Below are positions 51,994 through 60,807 of a stretch of DNA of 64,000 bases, piece by piece. Location of the stretch: the NCBI RefSeq assembly GCF_001548115.1, contig NZ_AP014821.1, forward strand, positions 2,421,262 through 2,485,261. Reading direction: 5' to 3'. Numbering within the stretch: position 1 is the first letter of the stretch; every line of letters starts with the position of its first letter. The position numbers were made by a program, and so were the translations under genes. The notes beneath the pieces are model-generated. The model ran no database searches and had not been told where the DNA came from. It saw only the letters and a program-made list of their open reading frames with translations. Source of the DNA: Geminocystis sp. NIES-3709. Its GTDB lineage: Bacteria > Cyanobacteriota > Cyanobacteriia > Cyanobacteriales > Cyanobacteriaceae.

Positions 51994-52022
51994 CAATGGA
52001 CAATGGACAATGGACAATTGAC
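51994..52022 (+). repeat. Short tandem repeat ACAATGG
   Basis: Four tandem copies of a 7-base unit (AACAATGG ACAATGG ACAATGG ACAATTG) downstream of the dnaK terminator. A related string is near 37222-37248. Such heptamer arrays are common between cyanobacterial genes. Confidence 0.6.
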
Positions 52023-52140
52023 AGTCACCTATCCCTAAAAGGAAGGGGGATTAAATTAGAATAGGTCAACTTTTCCCTTTTTTTTCCGATAGATAATTTT
52101 ATAGTTTACTGAGGTTAGGAAAGGGTTTATTTTTGAATAT

Positions 52141-53133
52141 ATGAAAAATAATCAATTATTACAACTATTAATAGATGATGAATTGAATAATCAATCACTT
52201 TTTTGTTATAAGCTAAGTTCTGAATTATTATCACAAAAAATCAGTCTGTTTACCGTGGTTTTTGAAAGGATTAAATTATTATTAGAAGATTTAGAAATTA
52301 AGAATATAAATACTTATGTCAAAACTTTTTGGTATTTTTGGTTTCCTTTGGCTTTAGATTTGGCACAAAAAAAAGAGGCTAAATCTAATTCTTTAATAGT
52401 TGGTATATTAGGAGGACAAGGCACAGGAAAAACAACTTTAACAAAAATTTTAGCTCATATTTGGCAATGTCTGGGATTAAATTCCATCGAGCTTTCTTTA
52501 GATGATTTATATAAGACTTATCAGGAAAGACAAGATTTATTAAAAGTTGATTCTCGTTTAATTTGGCGTGGGCCTCCGGGTACTCATGATGTATCATTGG
52601 GGTTAGATATTCTCGATCGATTTCAAAAACAAACATATCCTATTTTAATTCCCCGTTTTGATAAGTCTCTTTACAATGGCATGGGCGATCGAGTCGCATT
52701 TGAAAAAGTCGGTCAAGGAGATATAATTATCTTGGAAGGTTGGTTTGTGGGAATGCAACCCGTTTCAGAAACTGCTTTTATTAATCCCCCTTATCCGATT
52801 ATCTCGGAAGAAGACAAACAATTTGCTTTTGATAATAATAAGAGATTGAAGAAATATCTATCTTTGTGGGAAAAGTTAGACTACTTTATGATACTCAAAC
52901 CTAAAGATTACCGATATAGTCTTAAATGGCGCAAAGAAGCTGAACATAAAATGATAAAACAAGGTAAAACGGGGATGAGTGACATGGAAATTGAACAGTT
53001 TGTTCATTATTTTTGGAAGGCTTTACATCCCGAAATATATCTTCCTCCTTTGTTAAATAATTCTCAATATACTGATTTAATTATTAATATTAATACCCAT
53101 CACTCGATCGAATCCGTTAAGCATTTTCATTAA
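52141..53133 (+). CDS. D-glycerate 3-kinase (plant-type, photorespiratory)
   Basis: Phosphorylates D-glycerate to 3-phosphoglycerate, the last step of the photorespiratory glycolate cycle. 330 residues, P-loop kinase fold: Walker A GILGGQGTGKTTL at about 89-100, LSLDDLYKTYQER (about 118-130), the family motif RGPPGTHDVSLG (about 143-154), PRFDKSLYNGMGDR, Walker B-like IIILEGWFVGMQP, and the C-terminal LKWRKEAEHKM segment. This is the GLYK type of plants and cyanobacteria, unrelated to the bacterial GarK/GlxK type. It stands 265 bp after dnaK with a terminator between them, so it has its own promoter. Confidence 0.88.
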   Translation: MKNNQLLQLLIDDELNNQSLFCYKLSSELLSQKISLFTVVFERIKLLLEDLEIKNINTYVKTFWYFWFPLALDLAQKKEAKSNSLIVGILGGQGTGKTTLTKILAHIWQCLGLNSIELSLDDLYKTYQERQDLLKVDSRLIWRGPPGTHDVSLGLDILDRFQKQTYPILIPRFDKSLYNGMGDRVAFEKVGQGDIIILEGWFVGMQPVSETAFINPPYPIISEEDKQFAFDNNKRLKKYLSLWEKLDYFMILKPKDYRYSLKWRKEAEHKMIKQGKTGMSDMEIEQFVHYFWKALHPEIYLPPLLNNSQYTDLIININTHHSIESVKHFH

Positions 53134-53676
53134 AAAATTAGGAATGTTAGATACTTTTAATTAAAGGGATTAGCGGGACTTAAACTAAAAATATTAAACT
53201 ATGAGTCTCAAATCGTTATAAATCAAAGATTTTACATAGATCGATAACTTTTCCTTTTATACCAAGAGTTTCAGCCGTTTTTATGACGTTTACCTAAATC
53301 TCTTACTCTGACTGTATTTGAAGCTATTTTTGCACCAAAATTTTTCAAAGTACCGTTAGTTTTTAGCTGTTAGCCTTTTTTCCATTAAAGAATAAATAAT
53401 CAATTACTAATGTTGGCCAGAAATTTAACTTCACAATAGCTGATAACTAATCCCTAATTGCTAATTGCTGACTGTTAATTAAATATATAGCAATTTCCAC
53501 CCTTATGAATTATGCTCAAATCTTTTAATCAGCGAAACTTTAATTTTATTTTTGTATCTCGTAACCATGAAAAAACTATAATTATTTCTCACAAATTATA
53601 CAAGATTGATATATTATAAAAAAGAAACTTTAAAAAAATAGAATACCTTTTAATATTAAAAAATCTATAAAAATTA
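53134..53676. other. Intergenic region with a diverged MITE-like copy
   Basis: 543 bases without a credible gene. It contains a diverged third copy of the 108-bp inverted-repeat element (53486-53580) and a run of near-repeats CTAATTGCTAATTGCTGACTG around 53451-53474. No RNA gene was recognised. Confidence 0.5.
53486..53580. repeat. IS630-end MITE-like element, diverged copy
   Basis: Begins TATAGCAATTTCC and ends GAAAAAACTATA. Its right half (ACTTTAATTTTATTTTTGTA, then TCTCGTAACCATGA) aligns with ACTTAAATTTTAAATTTGTA and CCTTGTAATTATGA of the copy at 57651-57758. Left half poorly conserved. Confidence 0.5.
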
Positions 53677-54318
53677 ATGAAAACTTATAAAAATAAATAT
53701 ACATATTTGTTATTATATTTGATAACTTTTTTTATATTAGTCCCTTTATCCCAACATAATATATATATTCAAATTCTAGTTCCTTTTGGATTTTTCTTCG
53801 TTATTATTTCTGCTATTAATACTTTAAATTTTTCTAAAAAAGTCATCAAATTTTTTTTCATTTTAGCTGGATTATCTCTTTTTACAAATTTAATTAATAT
53901 TTATGATGAGACTTATTTGTCAGAATTATTAGCTGTAATAACTAACATTTTTGATTGTATATTTTTAATTCTTTCTATTATTGCTATTTATCAAAAAGTT
54001 CATTTAGAGACAAATGTTAATAATGATGTAATTAGAGGAGGTATATGTATTTATATTATGCTCGGTATTCTTTGGTATTTATTTTATAAAATGATATTTT
54101 TTTTTGATATTAATGCTTTTCATTTTCCTGAATTTAGAAAGACATCAGAAAGCATAAACTTGTTGTATTTTAGTTTTGTGACTTTAACAACCGTTGGTTA
54201 TGGTGATATAACTCCTGTTAATAATTTTGCGATGATATTAAGTAATTTAGAAGGATTATGCGGACAACTTTTCCCTGCTATTTCTATTGCTACCTTAGTT
54301 AGTTTATATAAAAAATAG
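53677..54318 (+). CDS. Potassium-type ion channel (Ion_trans_2)
   Basis: 213-residue membrane protein. Several hydrophobic helices (about 8-24, 28-46, 55-75, 83-105, 120-142) precede a pore loop with the potassium selectivity filter LTTVGYGDITP at about 169-179, then a final helix (about 187-210). There is no C-terminal RCK or nucleotide-binding domain: the protein ends five residues after the last helix. Expected to sit in the plasma or thylakoid membrane and pass K+. The gene is very AT-rich. The bestrophin gene follows on the same strand, so two ion-channel genes are adjacent. Confidence 0.85.
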   Translation: MKTYKNKYTYLLLYLITFFILVPLSQHNIYIQILVPFGFFFVIISAINTLNFSKKVIKFFFILAGLSLFTNLINIYDETYLSELLAVITNIFDCIFLILSIIAIYQKVHLETNVNNDVIRGGICIYIMLGILWYLFYKMIFFFDINAFHFPEFRKTSESINLLYFSFVTLTTVGYGDITPVNNFAMILSNLEGLCGQLFPAISIATLVSLYKK

Positions 54319-54400
54319 ATAACTTTATCTTAGTAATCTGATTTGATTAGGTCGAATTTAAAAGTATAATTGAAAGGTGAAAAATTATGGAAAATAATTA

Positions 54401-55321
54401 ATGGTCAATTTCGATCGATCTATAATGAAATTTAATAATTTTCGTATTAAGAGAAAATCTTGGTTTCGTGCATTATTTAATCTCAATAGTTCAATACTTC
54501 CAGTAGTGTGGGAAAAAGCGGTTTTTTTTGGGGTACTCTCTTTCTTCGTGTGTTTTGCAAACCATTTTGGATATTCCATTGCAAAACCAGCTTTAACAGG
54601 TTTAATTCCTACTATTGTTTTAAGTTTACTCCTCGCTTTTCGCACTAATTCTGCAAACGATCGTTTTTGGGAAGGTCGCAAATTATGGGGTATGATAGTT
54701 AATACTTTAAGGAATTTAGCATGGCAAATTTGGGTAAATGTTCGAGAAATTACCCCAGATGATAAACAGCGAAAAATTCAAAACCTTAAATTATTAACAG
54801 TATTTGCTATCACCACTAAAAATCATTTACGAGGAAAAATTGGAGAGGAAGAAATAAAACCTTTTCTATCAGACTATCATTATCACCACTTAAAAACCAG
54901 TCAACATTTACCCTTACAGGTAGCCGCTTACTTAGGAGAATATTTATATAAAGAATCTCAACAAAAAAATCTCAATCAATATCAATTAAGCAGTATGCAA
55001 GAATTAATTAACATTTTAATAGATATGGTGGGAGGATGCGAACGAATTTTAAAAACACCAATTCCCTATTCCTACAGCATTCATTTACGGCAATTACTGT
55101 TCCTCTATTGTGTTTTATTACCTTTCCAGTGTGTTGACCAATTAAAATGGGGTACAATTCCTTTTGTCATAATACTAGCTTATGTATTATATGGTATAGA
55201 AGCGATCGCTCTTGAAATAGAAAATCCTTTCGGTACAGATAAAAATGATTTACCTTTAGATCAGATTTGTCAAACCGTTAACCAAAATATTCAAGATTTT
55301 ATTATGAATCAAAATCGGTAA
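54401..55321 (+). CDS. Bestrophin-family anion channel
   Basis: 306 residues of the bestrophin/UPF0187 family. N-terminal SWFRALFNLNSSILPVVWEK, first helices (VLSFFVCFANHFGYSIAK; IPTIVLSLLLAFRTNSANDR) with the family signature FRTNxANDRFWEGRKLWG at about 84-101, a helical middle, and the C-terminal conserved YGIEAIALEIENPFGTDKND at about 266-285. Cyanobacterial and plant bestrophins conduct chloride or bicarbonate across thylakoid membranes and support CO2 concentration or light acclimation. The ATG at 54425 is an alternative start eight codons in. It follows the K+ channel gene by 82 bp. Confidence 0.88.
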   Translation: MVNFDRSIMKFNNFRIKRKSWFRALFNLNSSILPVVWEKAVFFGVLSFFVCFANHFGYSIAKPALTGLIPTIVLSLLLAFRTNSANDRFWEGRKLWGMIVNTLRNLAWQIWVNVREITPDDKQRKIQNLKLLTVFAITTKNHLRGKIGEEEIKPFLSDYHYHHLKTSQHLPLQVAAYLGEYLYKESQQKNLNQYQLSSMQELINILIDMVGGCERILKTPIPYSYSIHLRQLLFLYCVLLPFQCVDQLKWGTIPFVIILAYVLYGIEAIALEIENPFGTDKNDLPLDQICQTVNQNIQDFIMNQNR

Positions 55322-55444
55322 AAAATTTCTTTGACACACAGAAGACTAGAGTCAGAATGTAGCAAAAAGTGTTAGGTTTTAAAAAGATTTCAACTTTTTT
55401 CTAACAATTTATCAACATAAATGATTTAGGATTACTATCTAAAC

Positions 55445-55645
55445 TAACCTGAGTTCGATGTTAGAAACCTTTTTATTAATAAGGGTTTAAGAGTGGTAGG
55501 TAAGCACATTTTTCCTTAACAAAAAAATTAAATAACCGTAAATAATTATCTAAAATCAATTTGACTAAATGTAATCGATTCTTACTACTATCTTCTGTCT
55601 TCTATTTCCTACCTTCATCGAAAATTTTATGTCGAACTGAGGTTA
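55445..55645. mobile_element. MITE-like element, IS982-type ends, copy A
   Basis: 201 bp without coding capacity. It starts TAACCTGAGTTCGA and ends TCGAACTGAGGTTA, an inverted repeat of 14 bases with one mismatch. A related copy lies inverted at 60397-60577: both share AATAAGGGTTTAAGA near one end and a GATGAAG...GTCGAACT motif near the other. The end core TAACCT(C/G)AGTT equals that of the IS982 relic at 43742. Confidence 0.7.
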
Positions 55646-55708
55646 AACTATCAATTATTATTGAAATTTACTACTCGTTATTTTCTATTTACTTAAAATT
55701 TGTATATT

Positions 55709-57499
55709 ATGAAAAAATTTTTACAACAAATTCTTGCTAGTTTTATCGGTAATTTAGCAGGATTATTTTTCTTTTTTGCCTTAAGTGGAGCTGGATTATT
55801 AATTTTTTTCTTTGCTTTATTACTATCAGGTAATACACCAAAAATTGAAAATCAATCTGCTTTAGTTTTCAATCTTAATACTCAAATTAGTGATTCTCAG
55901 TCCGAGAGTAATTTATCATCTTTAATTAGTAGTAATAATACCCAAACTTTAACCCTAAGAGAGATTACTTTAGCTATTAATACCGCCGCAAAAGATAATC
56001 GAATTACTACCTTATTTTTAGATGGTAGTCAGGGAAATATTACCACTGGATATGCTAGTTTAACAGAGATTAGAACAGCATTAGAAAATTTTAAAGCTAG
56101 TGGAAAAAAAATTATTGCTTATAATGTTTCTACAGGGGAAACAGATTACTTTTTAACCTCTATTGCTGACGAAATTAATCTTAATCCTATAGGCGGAATG
56201 GAGATGAATGGTTTTGCTAGTTCGCAATTATTTTTTGCTTCTGGTTTAGAAAAATATGGAATCGGTTCACAAATAATTAGGGTTGGTAAATATAAGTCAG
56301 CAGTTGAACCTTTTACTCGTAATGATTTTAGTCCAGAAAGTGAAATTCAAACCTCAGAATTATTAGATGATTTATGGGATTCTTACTTGGAAGTTATAAC
56401 TAAAAATCGTCCTCTCAAAACAGGAGAAATTAATAATATTGCTGATAATAAAGGTATTTTACAACCTGAAGAAGCTAAAGATTTAAAATTAGTTGATCAA
56501 TTGATTTATGAAGATCAAATTATCGATCGACTCAAAACTATTACTAATAGTAAAGATGAAGATACTTTTCATCAAGTCACCATCCGAGATTATTTAACTG
56601 CCAATACATCTTCTGATACTCCTCAAAATAACAAAATTGCTATTCTATATGTGGAAGGTTCGATCGTTGATGGAGAAGGTAGAATTAGAGAAGTTGGTAG
56701 TAATCGTTTTGTCAATGAAATTAGAAAAATACGTCAAGATAAAAATATCAAAGGAGTTGTTGTTAGAATCAATAGCCCCGGAGGAAGCGCCGTTGCTTCA
56801 GAGTTAATTTTACGAGAATTACAATTAACTGCATCCGAAAAACCTTTAGTCATATCTATGGGAGATGTTGCGGCTTCTGGAGGTTATTGGATAGCTACGG
56901 CAGGGGAAAGAATTTTTGCTAGTAATAATACTATTACAGGCTCGATCGGGGTTTTTGGATTATTATTTAATATAGAAAATATTGCTAATCAAAATGGTAT
57001 TAGTAATGATGTAATAAAAACTAATCAATTTGCTGATTTAGGCAACACATTTAAACCAAAAACTGAACCAGAATTAGCGATTTTTCAACAAGGAGTAGAA
57101 AAAATTTATGAATTGTTTTTAGAACGAGTTTCTCTCTCCAGAAACTTACCTGTTTCAAAAGTAGTGGATATTGCACAAGGTCGAGTTTGGTCTGGAAAAT
57201 CTGCCCAAAAAATAGGCTTAGTTGATGAAATTGGAGGATTAGATGCGTCTATTCAATATCTAAATGAAAAACTCCAATTAAATGATAATTATGACATCGT
57301 ATCTTATCCTGAAAGTAGAACTTGGGAAATAGAATTAATTAACCGATTAAATAATACTAAATTAGCAAATAATTTAACAGATAAAGAAATTTTAACTAAA
57401 ATTATATGGGAATTAAATACAGAATTAAATCTTAAAGATATTTTACAAAATCCCCATCAAGTTTATAGTATTTTGCCTTATAAATTAAATATAAAATAA
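55709..57499 (+). CDS. sppA: Signal peptide peptidase SppA, 67K type
   Basis: Membrane-bound serine protease that cleaves leftover signal peptides; in cyanobacteria it also helps adapt the photosynthetic apparatus to light. 596 residues from the ATG at 55709 (a TTG three codons earlier also opens the frame but is less likely). N-terminal membrane helix about 14-42 (GLFFFFALSGAGLLIFFFAL). Two tandem SppA repeats carry the Ser/Lys dyad: Lys in IRVGKYKSAVEPFTR (about 190-204) and Ser in SMGDVAASGGYWIATAGE (about 385-402). Both residues are present, so it should be active. Alone between two mobile-element regions. Confidence 0.93.
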   Translation: MKKFLQQILASFIGNLAGLFFFFALSGAGLLIFFFALLLSGNTPKIENQSALVFNLNTQISDSQSESNLSSLISSNNTQTLTLREITLAINTAAKDNRITTLFLDGSQGNITTGYASLTEIRTALENFKASGKKIIAYNVSTGETDYFLTSIADEINLNPIGGMEMNGFASSQLFFASGLEKYGIGSQIIRVGKYKSAVEPFTRNDFSPESEIQTSELLDDLWDSYLEVITKNRPLKTGEINNIADNKGILQPEEAKDLKLVDQLIYEDQIIDRLKTITNSKDEDTFHQVTIRDYLTANTSSDTPQNNKIAILYVEGSIVDGEGRIREVGSNRFVNEIRKIRQDKNIKGVVVRINSPGGSAVASELILRELQLTASEKPLVISMGDVAASGGYWIATAGERIFASNNTITGSIGVFGLLFNIENIANQNGISNDVIKTNQFADLGNTFKPKTEPELAIFQQGVEKIYELFLERVSLSRNLPVSKVVDIAQGRVWSGKSAQKIGLVDEIGGLDASIQYLNEKLQLNDNYDIVSYPESRTWEIELINRLNNTKLANNLTDKEILTKIIWELNTELNLKDILQNPHQVYSILPYKLNIK

Positions 57500-57999
57500 T
57501 TAGTATATTTTACTTTAGTAAGTACTTATAAATAATTACTGGGGATTCAAACTTATTTTCTAAATGTTTCCTGTCTCAAACCATTAAAAATTTGAGAAAG
57601 CATGATGAAAAATAATTTTAAGTTAATTTTATGATCGAGAGATTTAAAAAATATAGCAAACCTCAAACTAATGAGATACATTTCTAGCCTCCTAAATCCC
57701 TAGAATTGGAGGACTTAAATTTTAAATTTGTACCTTGTAATTATGAGAAATGCTATATATTTTTAAAGTGGTAATTAATCATAAATGTTTAATAAATATT
57801 TATAAATAAAAGTTATCCTATTACTTCCTTTTTTTATTTATGTAAGTTGTGAACAATATTTCATAAATTGAGACATAAAGAGTTAATTTTGTGAGCAAAT
57901 TGTTTATCACTAAAATCTCAACGGAAAAGATAGAGTTAAACAAGAATTGGGTAGAATAAAACTAGAAAAAGTTTACGAAGTAAATAGGTTATATACCCT
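57500..57999. other. Intergenic region with MITE-like copy
   Basis: 500 bases upstream of the pilin relic. They contain the 108-bp inverted-repeat element at 57651-57758; the rest is AT-rich and holds no gene I can support. The original pilin promoter probably lies in 57860-57990. Confidence 0.5.
57651..57758. mobile_element. IS630-end MITE-like element, copy 1
   Basis: 108 bp bounded by ATATAGCA and TGCTATAT, with longer imperfect inverted repeats. It matches the element at 62743-62850 over its full length. Its right end, read inward (TATAGCATTTCTCATAATTA), resembles the end of the IS630 relic at 60351 (TATAGCGTTTCTTACAATGA). No ORF. Confidence 0.75.
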
Positions 58000-58250
58000 A
58001 TGCTGAAAAAACTACATCGGCTTCGTTTATGGTTACTCACAAAGACTTCCTCTGACGGTTTTACCCTAATAGAATTACTGATTGTCGTCATGATCTTTTA
58101 GGTATTTTATCGGCGATCGCAGTTCCCAATCTATTAGCTCAAATCGGAAAAGCAAGAGAAACAGAAGCACGTATTCTTTTGTCAACGATGAACCGCACTC
58201 AACAGGCTTATTTTATGGAAAAGGGTACATTCGCCAGTAATAGCGGTACT
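58000..58250 (+). pseudogene. Type IV pilin-like gene, frameshifted and truncated
   Basis: From ATG 58000: a short leader MLKKLHRLRLWLLTKTSSDG, then the prepilin cleavage and helix FTLIELLIVVMI. A frameshift follows at about 58096 (TAG at 58099-58101); the other frame continues GILSAIAVPNLLAQIGKARE, then LLSTMNRTQQAYFMEKGTFA. This fits the cyanobacterial pilin-like G/H family. At 58244-58250 the gene meets the left end of an IS701-type element and its globular domain is gone. Two independent lesions mark it as dead. Confidence 0.85.
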
Positions 58251-59594
58251 TAGACAAAACAATAACAACAATTAAGCTATAATTTTTACATCATATTGCT
58301 TTTAGGTCAAAATGAAAGAAATTACTTCTTCATCAATGCCCCCATGTTTCAATCGCTGGTGTGAAAAAATAGACCCAGTCTTAAAAACAAAGGCACAAAA
58401 ACGAGAGTTTAGAAATTATTTGGGCGGTTTATTAGGAGATTCTCAAAGAAAAAATATAACTCAAATTGCCCATAATAATCTTGATATTACTTATCATAAA
58501 TTACACCATTTCTTAACAGAGTCCACTTGGAATTATGATGAGGTAAATGATAAAAGATTAGAAATTATTGCATCCTGTCGTCAAACAAAAATTAGTCGAT
58601 GTTTCTCCTTAATTATAGACGATTCAGGTCATCGTAAAAGTGGAAACTTTACTGACTGTGTGGGAAGACAATATATTGGTGAAATTGGCAAAACTGATAA
58701 TGGTAATGTTATAGTCACTACTCACATTTATGATGGTGTGAGAAGTTTTCCTTTAGACGTTGAATTATATGAAAAAGCCGAAAATTTCCCTGAAGGAAAA
58801 GACGCTCCACAATTTCAGAAAAAACCAGACATTGCCTTTAATTTAATTGAAAAATGTTTAAATCGAAATTATTGTCCCCAAATAATTTTAATGGATGGTG
58901 GTTATGGAAACAATACTAATTTATTAGGCAAACTAGAAAAAAAGAATTTAAAATATATAGGAATTATTGCTAAAAATAGATTAGTAAAATTGGTAAAACA
59001 AGATTTTATCGAGTCTGAAAAAACCATAGCTGAAATAGCAAAATCATTACCCCAAGATAGTTTTGAAAAAATAAGAATAGGAAAAAATCGAGAAAAAACT
59101 CTTTGGGTAGCAACGATAAATATTGAATTATCAGCTTTGTCGGGAATAAAAACTGTAGCTATCGTCATGAATGCAGATACTTTTGAAAATTCCACAGATA
59201 TTGATTATTTAATGACTAATGAAATAGGAGAAAAAGTGTGTGGAAATTGGATAGTAGAAACTTATACACAAAGAAATTGGATAGAAGTATTTTACCGTGA
59301 AATCAAGGGATGGTTAGGGTTATCACAATACCAAGTGAGAAATAAAAGAAGTTTAATGAGACATTTTATCTTGGTATTTTGTGCCTACACTTTTATTCAA
59401 TGGCATCGTTTGACAGGAGGTTTAAGAAGACAATGGGGGAATAAACCGTTAAATACTTTTGCTGAGGCATTGGAAGCGTTTCGTAATGCTGTGTCTTTTC
59501 GCTTTTTTCAATGGTTAAAAGACAATGTGGAAGTATTTAGTTTATATAAAGCTAGTTTAGGGTTTATTTGGGCATAATTTTTGTCTAAGTACCG
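58244..59594 (+). mobile_element. IS701-family insertion sequence, complete
   Basis: 1351 bp with 16-base perfect terminal inverted repeats: CGGTACTTAGACAAAA at 58244-58259 and its complement at 59579-59594. The transposase gene is intact. The left end lies in the pilin relic, the right end abuts a second, 5'-truncated copy of the same element. No target duplication is visible between left and right flanks. Confidence 0.85.
58312..59577 (+). CDS. IS701-family transposase
   Basis: 421 residues, one open frame. DDE core: first Asp in SLIIDDSGHRKSGNF (about 101), second in IILMDGGYGNNTNLL (about 193), Glu in VFYREIKGWLGLSQYQVRN (about 329), followed by the family's C-terminal HFILVFCAYTFIQWHRL helix. 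Intact, so the element may be active. The last about 99 codons are repeated directly downstream. Confidence 0.9.
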   Translation: MKEITSSSMPPCFNRWCEKIDPVLKTKAQKREFRNYLGGLLGDSQRKNITQIAHNNLDITYHKLHHFLTESTWNYDEVNDKRLEIIASCRQTKISRCFSLIIDDSGHRKSGNFTDCVGRQYIGEIGKTDNGNVIVTTHIYDGVRSFPLDVELYEKAENFPEGKDAPQFQKKPDIAFNLIEKCLNRNYCPQIILMDGGYGNNTNLLGKLEKKNLKYIGIIAKNRLVKLVKQDFIESEKTIAEIAKSLPQDSFEKIRIGKNREKTLWVATINIELSALSGIKTVAIVMNADTFENSTDIDYLMTNEIGEKVCGNWIVETYTQRNWIEVFYREIKGWLGLSQYQVRNKRSLMRHFILVFCAYTFIQWHRLTGGLRRQWGNKPLNTFAEALEAFRNAVSFRFFQWLKDNVEVFSLYKASLGFIWA

Positions 59595-59908
59595 ATAGAA
59601 GTATTTTACCGTGAAATCAAGGGATGGCTAGGTTTATCACAATACCAAGTGAGAAATAAAAGAAGTTTAATGAGACATTTTATATTGGTATTTTGTGCCT
59701 ATACTTTTATTCAATGGCATCGTTTGACAGGGGGATTGAGAAGGCAGTGGGGAAATAAACCGTTAAATACTTTTGCAGAGGCATTGGAAGCGTTTCGTAC
59801 AGCAGTGTCTTTTCGCTTTTTTCAATGGTTGAAGGATAATGTGGAAGTATTTAGCTTATATAAAGCCAGTTTAGGGTTTATTTGGGCATAATTTTTGTCT
59901 AAGTACCG
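59595..59908 (+). mobile_element. 5'-truncated second copy of the IS701 element
   Basis: 314 bases nearly identical to 59281-59594, joined directly to the end of the complete copy. It encodes the last about 99 residues of the transposase (from IEVFYREIKGWLGL) and ends with the same terminal repeat at 59893-59908. A handful of silent changes separate the copies (for example GCTAGG for GTTAGG). Beyond 59908 lies an IS630 transposase relic on the other strand. Confidence 0.88.
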
Positions 59909-60280
59909 TATGTTTTTCTGTGGCATACAGTGTTTTTTTTTGACAGTATAGTCAAATTTACGACTGATTCTGTCAATAGTCGATGTACTGAGTTTAAGTC
60001 CAGTTTTTTTCTCAAATAACTCGGCTAATTCCCAGAGAGTAGCATCATTATTTTCGTTGATAATTTCTAACAGGACAACCGTTTGTTCAGGATTTATTTT
60101 GGGGGGTCTTCCCCCTGAATGACGAGGTTTGAGATCCCCAGTTTCTTGATACTGCTTGATTATCTTTTGTACAAAACTTTTTGCCACACCAAAATTCTTA
60201 GCTAATTGACGAATGGAGCATTGTTGCTTTTCACGAGCATGAATAATCTTTTGTCTTAAATCCAAAGAGTAGGGACGCAT
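59909..60280 (-). pseudogene. IS630-family transposase, N-terminal fragment
   Basis: Starts MRPYSLDLRQKIIHAREKQQ at 60280, with helix-turn-helix SIRQLAKNFGVAKSFVQKII and a second DNA-binding domain (LWELAELFEKKTGLKLSTST). After DYTVKKK a homopolymer change in the A run (nine T at 59933-59941 on the plus strand) shifts the frame: the other frame reads TLYATEKHT, the expected continuation. It stops at the truncated IS701 copy; the catalytic domain is missing. Confidence 0.85.
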
Positions 60281-60351
60281 TAGATTAATGTTAATATCGT
60301 CTAAATTTTTTCATCTCAAAATTGTACCTCATCATTGTAAGAAACGCTATA
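60281..60351 (-). repeat. Terminal end of the IS630 relic
   Basis: Leader of the relic's transposase, ending in a terminal repeat that reads inward TATAGCGTTTCTTACAATGA at 60351. This end is the best match to the termini of the 108-bp MITE-like elements. Confidence 0.65.
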
Positions 60352-60396
60352 AAATGACTAGGACTTACGCTTCAGTTTCCTTGTTCAACCATAAAT

Positions 60397-60577
60397 ACCT
60401 GAGTTCGACATAAAGTTATTGATGAAGATAAGTAATAAGTACAAGAATTGAGGTTAAACTTATTAAAATTGATTTTCAACAATTATTTATCAAATTTAAT
60501 TCTTTTCGGTTCATAAAATTTGGTATGTCATCAGTCTTAAACCCTTATTTTTCAAGATTTTTTTACAAACTGAGGTA
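60397..60577. mobile_element. MITE-like element, IS982-type ends, copy B (inverted relative to A)
   Basis: 181 bp, starting TACCTGAGTTCGACATAAAG and ending ACAAACTGAGGTA. In reverse complement it aligns with copy A at both ends and at internal motifs (AATAAGGGTTTAAGA, AAAATCAATTT). No ORF. The remaining gap to 60807 shows only a lone ATTCAGGTTA at 60793-60802, possibly another decayed end. Confidence 0.68.
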
Positions 60578-60807
60578 TAAATGGGTGTAATAATAAAATA
60601 ACTTCCCCATACTTGGGGTTTAGAGGATGAAAAAACTATTTTTGCGAAAGTCCTTATGAGTATGTTTAAACTTCATCCTATCAATAATTCTAATTCAAAT
60701 AATATAGCTTTTTCTATGGGAATAACGTTACAATCATAATCTTCTGTTATGCGATGCTCTCATGAATCATAATAATTAGTTTCTTATCCCGAATTCAGGT
60801 TAATTTT

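Noticed and set aside
52385-52636. Minus-strand 83-codon frame within the glycerate kinase gene
   Set aside because: It is fully inside a well-supported gene on the other strand and has no recognisable features.
60790-60802. CGAATTCAGGTTA before the ABC transporter gene as a third family 1 MITE
   Set aside because: Only one end-like motif is present, with a mismatch in the core, and no left end lies within 250 bases.
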